Assembly: GCA_004213995.1 (NCBI GenBank)
Contig: SGZJ01000002.1
Coordinates: forward strand, 40,202-104,201
DNA: 64,000 nt
Direction: 5' to 3'
DNA from: Flavobacteriales bacterium
GTDB lineage: Bacteria > Bacteroidota > Bacteroidia > Flavobacteriales > Flavobacteriaceae
Part shown: positions 1-10,746 of the stretch, one piece after another
Layout of the letters: every line of letters begins with the position of its first letter
How positions within the stretch are numbered: position 1 is the stretch's first letter
The notes under the pieces: model-generated
The model's input: the letters and a program-made list of their open reading frames with translations, nothing else
What the model was told of the DNA's origin: nothing
Database searches by the model: none
Program-made: the position numbers and the translations under genes

Positions 1-929
1 CACAAATATCTTATAATTTGACCAATATTAATGTAACAAGTTTACATGATGTGTTTGAAAAAACTTGCGAAAGAGCTAATGCCAGAGGTTTAAGGGTAAC
101 TGGTTCTGAACTGATAGGTTTAGTACCTAAAAAAGTTTTAATTGATGCAGGTAAATATTTTTTAACAAAACAATCTAGATCATTAGCTATTCCTGAGAGA
201 GAGCTCATTCATATAGCAGTTAAAACTTTAGGTTTAGATGAGTTGCAACCTTTTAATCAAGATGAACGTATAATTGAATATGCCCTTAAAAATGATAATC
301 ATTTTTTAGCTAATATGACATTAATTGATTTTGCTAATAAAACTTCTAGTGAATCCCCTGCACCAGGCGGAGGTTCTATTTCTGCATATGTAGGTGCATT
401 AGGTGCAGCTTTATCAACAATGGTTGCTAACTTATCTGCAAATAAAAGAGGATGGGATGAAAAATGGGAATTTTACTCAAAATGGGGAGAGCAAAGCCTA
501 GAACTTCAAAACATTTTGGTAAACCTTGTAGATGAGGATACTAAAGCATTTAATAAAATAATGTCTGCTGTATCATTACCAAAGGATACTAAAGAACAAA
601 AATTAAACCGATCTGCCGCTTTGGAATCTGCAACTAAGTATGCAATTGAAGTTCCTTTTAAAATTATGGAAACCTCGTTTTCCTGTTTAGAAAGCATCAA
701 ATGTATGACAGAATTGGGTAATCCAAATTCAATTTCAGATGCAGGTGTAGCTGCTCTTTGTATTCGAACAGCAGTTATGGGTGCGTATTTAAATGTTAAA
801 ATTAATTGTAAAGACTTAAATGATAAAAAATTTGTTTCAACTATTCTGAAAAAAGGTAAGATGATTGTCAACTCTACCAACAAAATTGAGGGAGAAATTA
901 TGGAATTAGTTGAGAAACAGCTTAATTAA
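1..929 (+). CDS. ftcD: Bifunctional glutamate formimidoyltransferase / formimidoyl-THF cyclodeaminase, partial (5' end outside window)
   Basis: The frame is open upstream of the listed TTG (..QISYNLTNINVTSLHDVFE). The end of the formiminotransferase domain (TGSELIGLVPKKVLIDAGKYFL) is followed by a cyclodeaminase domain (SPAPGGGSISAYVGALGAAL). Confidence 0.9.
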   Translation, partial: QISYNLTNINVTSLHDVFEKTCERANARGLRVTGSELIGLVPKKVLIDAGKYFLTKQSRSLAIPERELIHIAVKTLGLDELQPFNQDERIIEYALKNDNHFLANMTLIDFANKTSSESPAPGGGSISAYVGALGAALSTMVANLSANKRGWDEKWEFYSKWGEQSLELQNILVNLVDEDTKAFNKIMSAVSLPKDTKEQKLNRSAALESATKYAIEVPFKIMETSFSCLESIKCMTELGNPNSISDAGVAALCIRTAVMGAYLNVKINCKDLNDKKFVSTILKKGKMIVNSTNKIEGEIMELVEKQLN

Positions 930-2166
930 TTATCTTTCCTGCTAAAATAACTTCACTTATTTTTCCGCTTCCAAACGAATAAGGAATTTCGTTTATCGAA
1001 TTTATGTCTTTGGTTATAATTAAATTAGCAATTTTTCCTTTTGTAATACTCCCAACTTTGTCACTTATACCCATTGCATATGCTCCATTTATTGTTGCAG
1101 CATTTATAGCTTCTTCTGAAGTTAATTTCATTTTTATACATGCTGTACTAACAACAAAGTTCATGTTTCCACTAGGAGATGATCCAGGGTTGTAATCACT
1201 AGCAATAGCTAGGGGTAAACCACTATCAATTATTTTTCTAGCAGGAGCATAGTTAATTCCTAAAAAATAAGAACAAGTTGGTAGTGCAACAGGTATTGTT
1301 GAACCATTTTTAAGATTAGTCAAATCCTCATTAGTTAGTACCTCTAAATGGTCTACAGAAAGTGCTTCATATTTTAAAGCTAACTTAATTCCACCAAATG
1401 AATTAAATTGATTGACATGAATTTTAGCCCTTATTCCAAGTTCTTTTGCTTTTGATAAAACTCTTTCCGATTGGTTTATATCAAAATACCCCTTTTCACA
1501 AAAAACATCAACAAAGTCTATTAACCTTGCTTCATTATATTGAGGCATCATTTTATTGACAATAAGATCAATATACTCACTCTTATTATCTGTAAATTCT
1601 CTTGGAAAAGCATGTGCTCCTAAAAAGGTTGCTTTTACTGTAATATTATTTTGTTTTTTAATTTCAGAAATTACTTCAAGCATTTTTTTTTCTGATTCCA
1701 TGTTTAAACCATACCCTGATTTAATCTCTATAGCTCCTGTTCCTTGATTAATTACTTCTTTAACTCTGATTGTTGACTGTTTTAATAAATCTTCTTTGCT
1801 TGTATTTCTTAGAATATCAACTGAGTTTAATATACCTCCACCATTATTAGCGATTTCATTGTAACTTAAACCTTTGATTCTGTCTATAAATTCATTAGAC
1901 CTATTTCCTGAAAAAACAATATGAGAATGAGAGTCACACCATGAAGGTAAAACCATTTTATCTTTACAATCAATAACTCTAAATTTCTCTAAATTTTTAG
2001 GAGAGTTTTTCATTTCTCCAAATTCTTCAATTATATCATTGTTTATCAACAAATATGCAGATTCAATAAATGGAAGTACATCCATTTCTTTTCCAGAAAC
2101 ATAAGATGTATCAAGACTTCTTATTTGTAGAAGTTTTTTTATATTTATTAAAAGTATGCGAGACAT
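922..2166 (-). CDS. hutI: Imidazolonepropionase
   Basis: Amidohydrolase with CDSHSHIVFSGNR, EIKSGYGL, HVNQF, ASDYNPGSSPSGNM motifs. Convergent with ftcD. Confidence 0.93.
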   Translation of the reverse strand: MSRILLINIKKLLQIRSLDTSYVSGKEMDVLPFIESAYLLINNDIIEEFGEMKNSPKNLEKFRVIDCKDKMVLPSWCDSHSHIVFSGNRSNEFIDRIKGLSYNEIANNGGGILNSVDILRNTSKEDLLKQSTIRVKEVINQGTGAIEIKSGYGLNMESEKKMLEVISEIKKQNNITVKATFLGAHAFPREFTDNKSEYIDLIVNKMMPQYNEARLIDFVDVFCEKGYFDINQSERVLSKAKELGIRAKIHVNQFNSFGGIKLALKYEALSVDHLEVLTNEDLTNLKNGSTIPVALPTCSYFLGINYAPARKIIDSGLPLAIASDYNPGSSPSGNMNFVVSTACIKMKLTSEEAINAATINGAYAMGISDKVGSITKGKIANLIITKDINSINEIPYSFGSGKISEVILAGKIIN

Positions 2167-2176
2167 TTGATTTTTT

Positions 2177-3562
2177 TTAAATCATGTTTTCAGGTTTTAC
2201 CCATTCATCGTATTGTTCAGATGATAAATAACCTAACTTAATAGCCTCTTCCTTTAGTGTTGTTCCATTTTCATGTGCTTTATTTGCAATTTCAGCTGCC
2301 TTATAATAACCAATCTTTGGATTCAGCGCTGTAACCAACATAAGAGAATTATTTAATTTTTCATCAATTACTTTCTTGTTTGCTTTTATCCCTTTTAGAC
2401 AATTCGCATTAAAACTATTACAAGCGTCAGCAAGTAATTTACAAGATTCAATAAGGTTTGAAGCCATCATAGGTTTAAAAACATTAAGTTGAAAATGACC
2501 TTGTGTAGCACCAAATGAAATTGAAGTGTCATTACCAATAACTTGAGCACAAACCATAGTTAGTGCTTCACACTGAGTTGGGTTTACTTTTCCAGGCATA
2601 ATAGAACTTCCAGGTTCGTTAGCAGGAAGTGAAATTTCTCCGATACCACTTCTTGGTCCAGAGGCTAAAAACCTTATATCATTACTAATTTTGTTTAGTG
2701 CAATTGCGATTCCTTTTAAAGCACCGTGAGTTCTAACAATAGCATCATTTGCCGACAATGCTTCAAATTTATTGGAAGCACTAATAAAAGGTAATTTTGT
2801 TAAATCTGATATAACAGAAGCAACTCTGTTAGAATATCCATCAGGGGTATTTAAACCTGTCCCCACTGCTGTCCCACCAAGAGCTAACTCACTTAAATGT
2901 TCTAAAGATTCTTTTAAAGCTTTAATTCCATGATCTAACTGAGAAACATATGCTGAAAACTCTTGACCAAGAGTTAGGGGAGTAGCATCCATTAAATGAG
3001 TTCTACCAATTTTTATAATGTTTTTAAATTCAGAGCTTTTATTATTAAACTCATTTCTTAAACTTTCTAACGCTGGAATTGTTTTTTCAATTATTAGCTT
3101 ATAAGAGGATATACTTATAGCTGTTGGAAAGGTGTCATTAGACGATTGTGATTTGTTTACATCATCATTGGGTTTTACAAAAACTTCTCCTTCACCTAAA
3201 TTTTTTCCTTGTAACTGATGAGATCTGTTTGAGATCACTTCATTTACATTCATATTTGTCTGTGTACCAGAACCTGTTTGCCATATAACTAAAGGGAATT
3301 GATTGTCGTGATTTCCCTTTATGATTTCATCACAGGCCAATGTTATTAAGTCTTTTTTATCAGTAGCTAATATTTCTTTTTCATGATTCACAATCGCAGC
3401 AGCTTTTTTTAAATATGCAAAAGCATGAATTATTTCTATTGGCATGGATGCTGATTGACCAATTTTAAAGTTATTTCTTGATCTCTCTGTTTGTGCTCCC
3501 CACAGATTGTTTATGGGAACTTTTACTTCACCTAACGTATCTTTTTCAACCCTATATTCCAT
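2177..3562 (-). CDS. fumC: Class II fumarate hydratase
   Basis: [16 protein letters not shown] signature; [17 protein letters not shown]; about 461 aa. Confidence 0.97.
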   Translation of the reverse strand: MEYRVEKDTLGEVKVPINNLWGAQTERSRNNFKIGQSASMPIEIIHAFAYLKKAAAIVNHEKEILATDKKDLITLACDEIIKGNHDNQFPLVIWQTGSGTQTNMNVNEVISNRSHQLQGKNLGEGEVFVKPNDDVNKSQSSNDTFPTAISISSYKLIIEKTIPALESLRNEFNNKSSEFKNIIKIGRTHLMDATPLTLGQEFSAYVSQLDHGIKALKESLEHLSELALGGTAVGTGLNTPDGYSNRVASVISDLTKLPFISASNKFEALSANDAIVRTHGALKGIAIALNKISNDIRFLASGPRSGIGEISLPANEPGSSIMPGKVNPTQCEALTMVCAQVIGNDTSISFGATQGHFQLNVFKPMMASNLIESCKLLADACNSFNANCLKGIKANKKVIDEKLNNSLMLVTALNPKIGYYKAAEIANKAHENGTTLKEEAIKLGYLSSEQYDEWVKPENMI

Positions 3563-3587
3563 ATTAATTATATGTAAAATTAGAGTA

Positions 3588-3595
3588 CAAATTTA
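3588..3595 (-). promoter_or_regulatory. Bacteroidota-type -7 box TAAATTTG upstream of fumC
   Basis: Matches TAnnTTTG on the minus strand 26 nt before the fumC ATG. The -33 element is weak. Confidence 0.5.
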
Positions 3596-3628
3596 CGAAT
3601 TTTAGTTCAATAATTTTTTTATTATTAA

Positions 3629-3659
3629 TTGTTTAAGATTATTAAAGATTATATCTTTG
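3629..3659 (+). promoter_or_regulatory. Bacteroidota-type promoter TTG-N20-TATCTTTG
   Basis: TTG at 3629-3631 and TATCTTTG at 3652-3659, just upstream of the ATG at 3678. Confidence 0.6.
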
Positions 3660-3677
3660 TTACTTATTCTTAATAAT

Positions 3678-3848
3678 ATGTTTGAATTTGATCAATACTT
3701 AGGATTTCTAGCTTTTGCTACAATACTAACAATTGGCTTTTGGCTAATGATTTTTTTATTAACCTTTGTTATCCCTTACTGGGTAGGAGGAGCTCTTTTG
3801 GAAAGACTAAAAGAAATCAGAGATGCAAGAAAGAATAAAGCAAAATAA
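3678..3848 (+). CDS. Small membrane protein of unknown function
   Basis: MFEFDQYLGFLAFATILTIGFWLMIFLLTFVIPYWVGG... The ORF-track TTG start (3657) lies inside the -7 box, so the ATG at 3678 is preferred. Confidence 0.65.
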   Translation: MFEFDQYLGFLAFATILTIGFWLMIFLLTFVIPYWVGGALLERLKEIRDARKNKAK

Positions 3849-3874
3849 TAATAAATAACTTCACCTTATTTTGC
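3840..3874. terminator. Hairpin GCAAAATAA...TTATTTTGC
   Basis: Perfect 9-bp inverted repeat overlapping the stop codon of the 3678-3848 CDS. AT-rich and without a clean T tract. Confidence 0.4.
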
Positions 3875-3930
3875 ATTCTTATTTAATATTTTGATTCAAA
3901 TATTTATAACTAAAAAATAAACTTTTTAAT

Positions 3931-4047
3931 TTATTTTTTTTTATCGTTATTTTTCGCAGACTTTGAGTTATACCAAATGTTCCATAATGTGAAATACATA
4001 TATGCTATCCAAATAATGCCACCAACAATAAACATTTCTATATTCAT
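3931..4047 (-). CDS. 38-aa putative membrane protein (not in ORF track)
   Basis: MNIEMFIVGGIIWIAYMYFTLWNIWYNSKSAKNNDKKK*. One TM segment and a basic tail. Start overlaps the stop of the upstream 56-aa ORF (TCATGA). Confidence 0.6.
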   Translation of the reverse strand: MNIEMFIVGGIIWIAYMYFTLWNIWYNSKSAKNNDKKK

Positions 4048-4214
4048 GATGTTCTTCTTTGTCTTATTGCAATAGCAAATAATAATATTGTTCCTGGCCA
4101 GTGAGCTGAATATTGAGCTGATTCAAAATCTCCTGAAATCCCTAAACCAATCGAATATAGCATAGCAATAAAGGCTATAATAATTGGGTAATACTTTAAA
4201 GTGAAATCTTTCAT
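4044..4214 (-). CDS. 56-aa putative membrane protein (not in ORF track)
   Basis: MKDFTLKYYPIIIAFIAMLYSIGLGISGDFESAQYSAHWPGTILLFAIAIRQRRTS*. Two hydrophobic segments; starts 28 nt after the receptor stop codon. Confidence 0.6.
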   Translation of the reverse strand: MKDFTLKYYPIIIAFIAMLYSIGLGISGDFESAQYSAHWPGTILLFAIAIRQRRTS

Positions 4215-4242
4215 AATTTTAATTTTTATTGTGATTTATATA

Positions 4243-6675
4243 TTATCCGCCATACTCTTCACCACCACCTTGATAGGATTGTTGAGATCTGTCGAATCTT
4301 TTCTTTTTTTGATTAATTCTGTAAGTCATATTTAGCGTAAAACTTCTTGAGCTCCATCGATATTTAGATTCAGAGTAAAATGTTTCTCTGAAAGCTTCAC
4401 TAATTCTACCACTAGAATCAAATAGATCTCTAACATTCAACGACAATGTACCTTTTTCATTTAAAATATCTTTACTAAAGGCCAAATCTGTTGAATAACT
4501 AGCTTTTGTCTTGTTAATTGCATCTTCTCTGGGACCTCTATAATTCATTCTTGTCTGCCATTCAATTTTTCCAGGCAAGGTCAATTTATTATTTAATCGC
4601 ATACTCCAGCTTAAATTTTCACTTCCGTAATCAATGTTTCTGTACTCTCCTTCAACTTTGTTGTTATATAAATTAAAATTTGAATTTATATTCCATTTTT
4701 TAGAAGGTCTGTATGATAAATTAAATTCAAATCCAAATCTTGAATTTGTTGCAAGATTTATTGGAAATCTTTCAATTATTGGTACATCTGTACCTCCAAG
4801 ATTAACTGTTTCTCCAGTGTCTTGAGTAATAAAATTAAATGTATTAGTTGATTTTTGAAAATAAACAGATGAGTTAATTGAAAACGAAGATTCAAATGTT
4901 TTTAAATAACCAAAATCAAAATTATTTGAATATGTAGGGTTTAAATTTGGATTTCCTCTAAAAATACTTGTTGGACTGTTTTTAGAGGGAAAAGGATTAA
5001 TAAATCTCGACCAAGGTCTTCTTAACCTTCTATTGTAGCCAAAGGTTAAACTTTCATCTTCAGAAATTTCAAACCCAAAGTTAAATGTTGGGAATATTCC
5101 TGTATCGTCTTTTTTTATTAGCTCATCAGTAGTGATTTGAAAAATGTCCTTTATAGTTTGTTCCACTCTAAGACCAAATAGAAAAGAATATTTGTCTTCG
5201 ATTTTAAAGCCATATTGAGAATATATCGCATTAATTTGTTCTTTATATTGGAATATATTACTTTGATCAGTGTCTAATGTCAGACTATTATTTGAATCAG
5301 AATAAACTTTATAATCCTGATTTAAATCTGATTCTTCGATTTTAAATCCAGCCTCAAATTGTTTGTTTTCTCCAATAGGTAACACATAATCTGCTTTTAA
5401 AAGTTTATTGTTGCTAGTTTCATCAGAAGTGACCTGCTCAAAGTCTATACTGTTTTGGGTTAATATAGAATTTTCATTATCTGTATTTTCTCCTACTTGA
5501 AAATCAATAACTAATTTGTGTCCTTCATCATTAAATCTCTTGTCAAAATTAAGTGAATATTCATAATTTTCATCTTTGGAAGATTCGTTTTCTAACCTAA
5601 AAGTTTCATTAACAATATTTTGACTACTATCTAATTCTAAGGTCGTATTTTCATTTAGGTTATTTCCATCAGAATTGCTTAATAAAAATGATGTTGTTAT
5701 TGATGTATTATCATTAATGTACCATTCTAAACCAGTATTTGTAAATAAACTATTATTTTGTCTTTCCCAGTCTCTGTTATCTCTAATGTAAGAGCTTTCA
5801 TCATCACCATTATAGTACTCTGAATAAGCATAAGAATCTCCTATTCTAAGTCTATCACTTAAACCAGTGGAATTAAAAATATTAACATCCCCAGTCCTGT
5901 AATTAAGGTTTGTAGATACTCCTGAACTTTTGGGGTCTCCAATATTTGCATTTACTGTTCCGTTAAAACCTAATAATTTATTTCTTCTTAAGATTATATT
6001 TATTATTCCTCCATTTCCTTGCGCATCATATCTTGCTGATGGTGAAGTTATTACCTCAACTTTTTCAATTGATTCAGATGGTAGTTGCCTAAGTGCCTCA
6101 GCTGAGTTTAAACCTACTAAACCAGATGGTTTTCCATTAATCAAAATTCTTACATCTTCACTGCCTCTAAGTGCTACATTTCCTTCAACATCGACTGAAA
6201 TTGATGGCACATTATCTAATACATCACTAACTGAACCACCTTTAACAGTTAAGTCTCTTCCAACAGTGTATATTTTTTTGTCAAGTCTAATATCGACAGT
6301 GGTATTTTCTGCAATAATTTCAACTTCATCTAATGATTCAATATCTATAAGTAATTCGATATTATTTAATTCAATATTTTTTGAAATATTTATATCATTT
6401 AAAAAATAATTTTTATATGAAATATACTCAACCATCAAATTATAAACTCCTTTATTAATTGATATGTCGTAGTTTCCATTATTATCAGTTAATCCACCAG
6501 TAACTATACTATTGTCTTTAATGTTCAGTAATGTTACGGTAGCGTACTCTAAGGGCTCTTTATTCTCAGACTCTAGAATGGTACCAGTAATTTTAAACTC
6601 CTGTGAATTCCATTGTGAAAGTATGCTATTAATGCTTATTACAGAAATAAAAAAAGTTAGAAATAAATTCTTCAT
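4243..6675 (-). CDS. TonB-dependent receptor-like outer membrane beta-barrel protein with N-terminal CarboxypepD_reg-like domain
   Basis: Signal peptide; KITGTILESENKEPLEYATVTLLN; plug-like VSDVLDNVPSISVDVEGNVALRGSEDVRILINGKPSG; long C-terminal beta-barrel. Confidence 0.88.
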   Translation of the reverse strand: MKNLFLTFFISVISINSILSQWNSQEFKITGTILESENKEPLEYATVTLLNIKDNSIVTGGLTDNNGNYDISINKGVYNLMVEYISYKNYFLNDINISKNIELNNIELLIDIESLDEVEIIAENTTVDIRLDKKIYTVGRDLTVKGGSVSDVLDNVPSISVDVEGNVALRGSEDVRILINGKPSGLVGLNSAEALRQLPSESIEKVEVITSPSARYDAQGNGGIINIILRRNKLLGFNGTVNANIGDPKSSGVSTNLNYRTGDVNIFNSTGLSDRLRIGDSYAYSEYYNGDDESSYIRDNRDWERQNNSLFTNTGLEWYINDNTSITTSFLLSNSDGNNLNENTTLELDSSQNIVNETFRLENESSKDENYEYSLNFDKRFNDEGHKLVIDFQVGENTDNENSILTQNSIDFEQVTSDETSNNKLLKADYVLPIGENKQFEAGFKIEESDLNQDYKVYSDSNNSLTLDTDQSNIFQYKEQINAIYSQYGFKIEDKYSFLFGLRVEQTIKDIFQITTDELIKKDDTGIFPTFNFGFEISEDESLTFGYNRRLRRPWSRFINPFPSKNSPTSIFRGNPNLNPTYSNNFDFGYLKTFESSFSINSSVYFQKSTNTFNFITQDTGETVNLGGTDVPIIERFPINLATNSRFGFEFNLSYRPSKKWNINSNFNLYNNKVEGEYRNIDYGSENLSWSMRLNNKLTLPGKIEWQTRMNYRGPREDAINKTKASYSTDLAFSKDILNEKGTLSLNVRDLFDSSGRISEAFRETFYSESKYRWSSRSFTLNMTYRINQKKKRFDRSQQSYQGGGEEYGG

Positions 6676-6732
6676 TGATATAGTTTTTTACAAACTTATA
6701 TCCAAGATTTATATTATATAGTTAAAAGTATG

Positions 6733-7095
6733 TTAATTTGATTTTAAGAACTCAATTAAGTTTTCAATGGGTCTGCCAATTATAGCTTTATCTGAATTTT
6801 CAATAATAGGTCTTTCAATTAGTTTGGGATTTGAAACTAATATTTTAATAATATCCAGTTTTGAATGATCTTGTTTTTTAAATTTATCTTTCCAAATAAT
6901 TTCATTTTTTCTTACTAGGTTTATGGGGTCAATATTAAGTTTACTGATTAGTATTGTCATTTCATCAATCGATAAATTCACTTTTAAATATTCGATTATT
7001 GTGAATTTAATTTTTTTTTCTTTTAAATATTCAATAGCTTCTCTAGATTTTTTGCATCTGTTATTGTGGTAAATTTTAATCATATTATAATTCAT
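6733..7095 (-). CDS. ArsC family (arsenate reductase-like, thioredoxin fold) protein
   Basis: [39 protein letters not shown]. Confidence 0.85.
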   Translation of the reverse strand: MNYNMIKIYHNNRCKKSREAIEYLKEKKIKFTIIEYLKVNLSIDEMTILISKLNIDPINLVRKNEIIWKDKFKKQDHSKLDIIKILVSNPKLIERPIIENSDKAIIGRPIENLIEFLKSN

Positions 7096-8192
7096 TTATT
7101 TTTTTGGTTTGTCCAGACATCATTAGAAAAGATTTTAAAAAGGGTTTTATTTCCCCGTCTAATACAGCGTCAGTATTGCCAGTTTCATGTCCTGTTCTAA
7201 CATCTTTAATAAGTTTATAAGGGTGAAGAACATAATTTCTAATTTGACTACCCCATTCAATTTTCATTTTTCCAGCTTCTATGTCTGATCTTTCTTCTTG
7301 CTGTTTTTTTATTTCAATTTCATATAATTGAGATTTTAACATTTGTAAGGCTCTAGATCTATTGTCATGTTGTGATCTAGTTTCTGAACAGGATATTTTA
7401 ATTCCAGTTGGTTTATGCGTTAGTTGAACTTTAGTCTCAACCTTATTAACATTTTGTCCTCCAGCGCCACTAGACCTTGCAGTTGTAATTTCAAGATCTG
7501 CCGGATTGATTTCGATTTCAATTGAATCATCAACAAGCGGATACACATAGACTGAAGCAAAACTGGTGTGTCTTTTAGCGTTACTATCAAACGGAGAAAT
7601 TCTAACTAATCTATGTACTCCATTTTCACCTTTTAGCCAACCAAAAGAAAAATCTCCATCAATTTGTAGTGTTACTGTTTTTATACCGGCAACATCTCCA
7701 TCTTGTAAATTAAGTTCTGTTAATTTAAAATTATTTTTTTGACAATACATGATATACATCCTCATTAACATCTGAGCCCAATCACAGCTTTCAGTTCCTC
7801 CAGCTCCAGCAGTAATTTGAAGAACAGCACTCATACTGTCACTTTTTTCAGAGAGCATATTTTTGAACTCTAACTCTTCTAGAAAATGTAAACAAGATTC
7901 ATAACTTTCGAGAATTTCTTTTTCTGTTGACTCTCCTTGCTTATGAAATTCCATTAAAACTTCTATATCGTTAATCTGATCCTCAAGTTTTTTATAATCT
8001 TCTACCCATTTTTTATTAAAGCGTAGTTCTTTTAATAAAACCTCTGCAGCTTTTGAATCATTCCAAAAGTTTGGATCAAAAGTCTTTTCTTCTTGATTTT
8101 GAATTTGAATCTTTTTTACATCTAAGTCAAAGATACCTCCTTAACGCACCAAGGCGATCTTGAAGATTTCTAAATTGATCTGTAGTTATCAT
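7085..8192 (-). CDS. prfB: Peptide chain release factor 2, expressed through a programmed +1 frameshift (join of 8130..8192 and 7085..8128)
   Basis: [16 protein letters not shown] with RF-2 features. The upstream frame reads [21 protein letters not shown]-stop through AGG AGG TAT CTT TGA C, then continues in +1 as [24 protein letters not shown]... Confidence 0.95.
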
Positions 8193-8315
8193 TTCTTTTT
8201 CTTGTAATTATTAGCTAAACTACTATTATAATATTTGTCAAAAAATTATTTATTTGAGTTTTTGTTATTTTTTAGAAATATTTATTCGTTATTTTTATGA
8301 TAAATATTTATTATC

Positions 8316-10745
8316 ATGAAAAATTTATTACAACTTATTGTCTTTTTAGTATTTATTAGTGGATTTTCACAATCTATTTTGGATAAAGAATTAGTGAAAT
8401 TTGAAGGTTTTTTCGACTTTTATTACGACACTGCGACTGATAAAATTTATCTTGAAGTAGAAAAATTAGATTCTGATTTTCTTTACATTAGTTCATTAGC
8501 AACTGGTATTGGATCAAATGATATTGGTTTGGATAGAGGACAATTAGGAAACGAAAGATTAGTTAGTTTTCAAAAAGCAGGTAATAAATTACTTTTAATT
8601 CAACCAAATTTATCATTTAGGGCAACCACTGATAATAAAGCAGAAGAAAATAGTATTAAGGAAGCTTTTGCTAAATCTGTTATTTATGGTTTTAAAATTT
8701 TAGAAACTAACGATAATAAACATCTTGTAGATTTCACATCATTTTTAATGCAAGATAAACACGGAGTAGCTGATAGATTGAAGCTTGCTAAGCAAGGAGT
8801 TTATAAGATAGATAAAACTAAAAGTGCAATTGAATTAGATCATACAAAATCATTTCCTAAAAATTCTGAATTTGAAGCTCTACTTACGTTTTCTGGAAAA
8901 CCTACGGGAAAATTAATAACTAGTGGAGTTTCACCTGACCCATCACTAGTAAGCGTTATTCAACATCATTCTTTTGTTGAACTTCCAGATGATGAATATA
9001 AACCAAGAGAGTTTGACCCAAGAAGTGGTGCACTAGCAATTTCTTTTATGGATTATGCCACTCCAGTTGAGGATGAGATTACAAAAAAATATATTACTAG
9101 ACATAGATTAGAAAAAATCGATCCTAATCTTGATTATAGTGAGGCTAAAGAGCCAATTATTTATTATTTAGATCCCGGAACTCCCGAGCCTGTTAGATCG
9201 GCTTTAATTGAAGGAGCTAGTTGGTGGAATCAAGCATATGAGGCCATAGGTTTTAAAAATGCTTTCCAAGTAAAAATATTGCCAGAAGATGCAGATCCTA
9301 TGGATTGCAGATATAATGTAATTCAATGGGTTCATAGATCTACTAGAGGATGGAGTTATGGAGCTAGTGTAGTTGATCCAAGAACTGGTGAAATCATTAA
9401 AGGTCATGTAAGTTTAGGAAGTCTAAGAATAAGACAAGATTTTTTAATTGCTCAAGCTTTATTATCAAAGCCATTTGTTGATGACAATAATAATGATCCT
9501 ATGCTAGAGATGGCAATTGCTCGGATTAAACAGTTAAGTGCTCACGAAGTAGGACACACAATTGGTTTTGCTCACAATTTTGCTGCCAGTACTAACAATC
9601 GATCATCAGTAATGGATTACCCACATCCATTAATTAAAATATTAGATGACAAAATTGATTTAAGTGAAGCTTATGCTGAAGGAATTGGAGACTGGGATAA
9701 GGTTTCTGTTGCATATAGTTATTCAGAATTTGGTTCTGAAAACGAAAAAGTAGAGTTAAAAAATATATTAGATAATGCTTATGCAAATGGTTTAAGATTT
9801 ATTACTGATTCAGATGCTAGAGCCAATAATGGAGCGCATGCAAATGCTCATTTATGGGATAACGAAAATGATATTGTGAAAGGACTAAATGATATATTGT
9901 TAGTCAGAGATAAAGCTATAAATGATTTTTCTAAATTCAATATTAAATCATTCGAAACATATAGTAAGCTTGAAGACGTTTTTGTTCCTTTATACTTTTT
10001 ACATAGATATCAGACTGAGGCAGTTGTGAAGTTAATTGCTGGACTTGACTATAACTATGCCACTAGGGATGATAATCAGACCGTAGTTAATGATGTTTCG
10101 TTTAGCAGACAAAGTAAAGCGCTAGCATCTATAATAAAAACCTTAGAGGTAAAAAATTTAGCTATACCTAAATCAAAGTTGGAGTTATTTCCACCAAGAG
10201 CTTATAATTACCCAAGAACTAGGGAGTCATTTAAAAGCATGACCGGTGTAAGCTTTGATCCATTTAGCGCTGTTTCAACAGCAAGTGAAATGTCATTATC
10301 ATTATTACTTAACCCAGAAAGAATGAATAGGTTAATAGTGCAGAGTAGTTTATCTAAAACTCCATTACAAAATATGAATTTAAATTATTTGTTAACGACT
10401 TTAACCAACAACACTTTTAAAACAAAATATAATTTTAATAGTAAAAATTACGATAAATACATGTTTGAAAATCAGCAAGTAATAAATAATAATTATCTTA
10501 AGTTTTTATTAAATTTAGCTTCAAATAAAAAGTCTTTTTTTCAAGTGAAATCTGTAGCGAATAAAGAAATTAGAAATATTGCGACATTTTTATCATCTAA
10601 AAAAAATAAAAATATTTATAGTTCAGAATATTTAAATACTATCAGAAAATTTAACACTAAACCTGAACTATTTGAACTTATAAGTAGTCCTAAAATACCA
10701 GATGGCTCTCCAATAGGGTCAACACATTGTAATTTAACTAATTAA
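8316..10745 (+). CDS. Zinc-dependent metalloprotease (DUF5117/DUF4953-type)
   Basis: Signal peptide; HEVGHTIGFAHNFAAS zinc motif; about 810 aa. Confidence 0.88.
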   Translation: MKNLLQLIVFLVFISGFSQSILDKELVKFEGFFDFYYDTATDKIYLEVEKLDSDFLYISSLATGIGSNDIGLDRGQLGNERLVSFQKAGNKLLLIQPNLSFRATTDNKAEENSIKEAFAKSVIYGFKILETNDNKHLVDFTSFLMQDKHGVADRLKLAKQGVYKIDKTKSAIELDHTKSFPKNSEFEALLTFSGKPTGKLITSGVSPDPSLVSVIQHHSFVELPDDEYKPREFDPRSGALAISFMDYATPVEDEITKKYITRHRLEKIDPNLDYSEAKEPIIYYLDPGTPEPVRSALIEGASWWNQAYEAIGFKNAFQVKILPEDADPMDCRYNVIQWVHRSTRGWSYGASVVDPRTGEIIKGHVSLGSLRIRQDFLIAQALLSKPFVDDNNNDPMLEMAIARIKQLSAHEVGHTIGFAHNFAASTNNRSSVMDYPHPLIKILDDKIDLSEAYAEGIGDWDKVSVAYSYSEFGSENEKVELKNILDNAYANGLRFITDSDARANNGAHANAHLWDNENDIVKGLNDILLVRDKAINDFSKFNIKSFETYSKLEDVFVPLYFLHRYQTEAVVKLIAGLDYNYATRDDNQTVVNDVSFSRQSKALASIIKTLEVKNLAIPKSKLELFPPRAYNYPRTRESFKSMTGVSFDPFSAVSTASEMSLSLLLNPERMNRLIVQSSLSKTPLQNMNLNYLLTTLTNNTFKTKYNFNSKNYDKYMFENQQVINNNYLKFLLNLASNKKSFFQVKSVANKEIRNIATFLSSKKNKNIYSSEYLNTIRKFNTKPELFELISSPKIPDGSPIGSTHCNLTN

Positions 10746-10746
10746 A

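Noticed and set aside
506-883. 125-aa minus-strand ORF in ftcD
   Set aside because: Antisense shadow of the cyclodeaminase domain.
5930-6409. 159-aa plus-strand ORF antisense to the TonB-receptor-like gene
   Set aside because: It lies entirely within a well-supported CDS on the other strand, with no domain and a shadow-ORF composition.
7085-7954. Truncated or pseudogene prfB lacking its N-terminus
   Set aside because: The missing N-terminus is present upstream and joined by the canonical programmed +1 frameshift.
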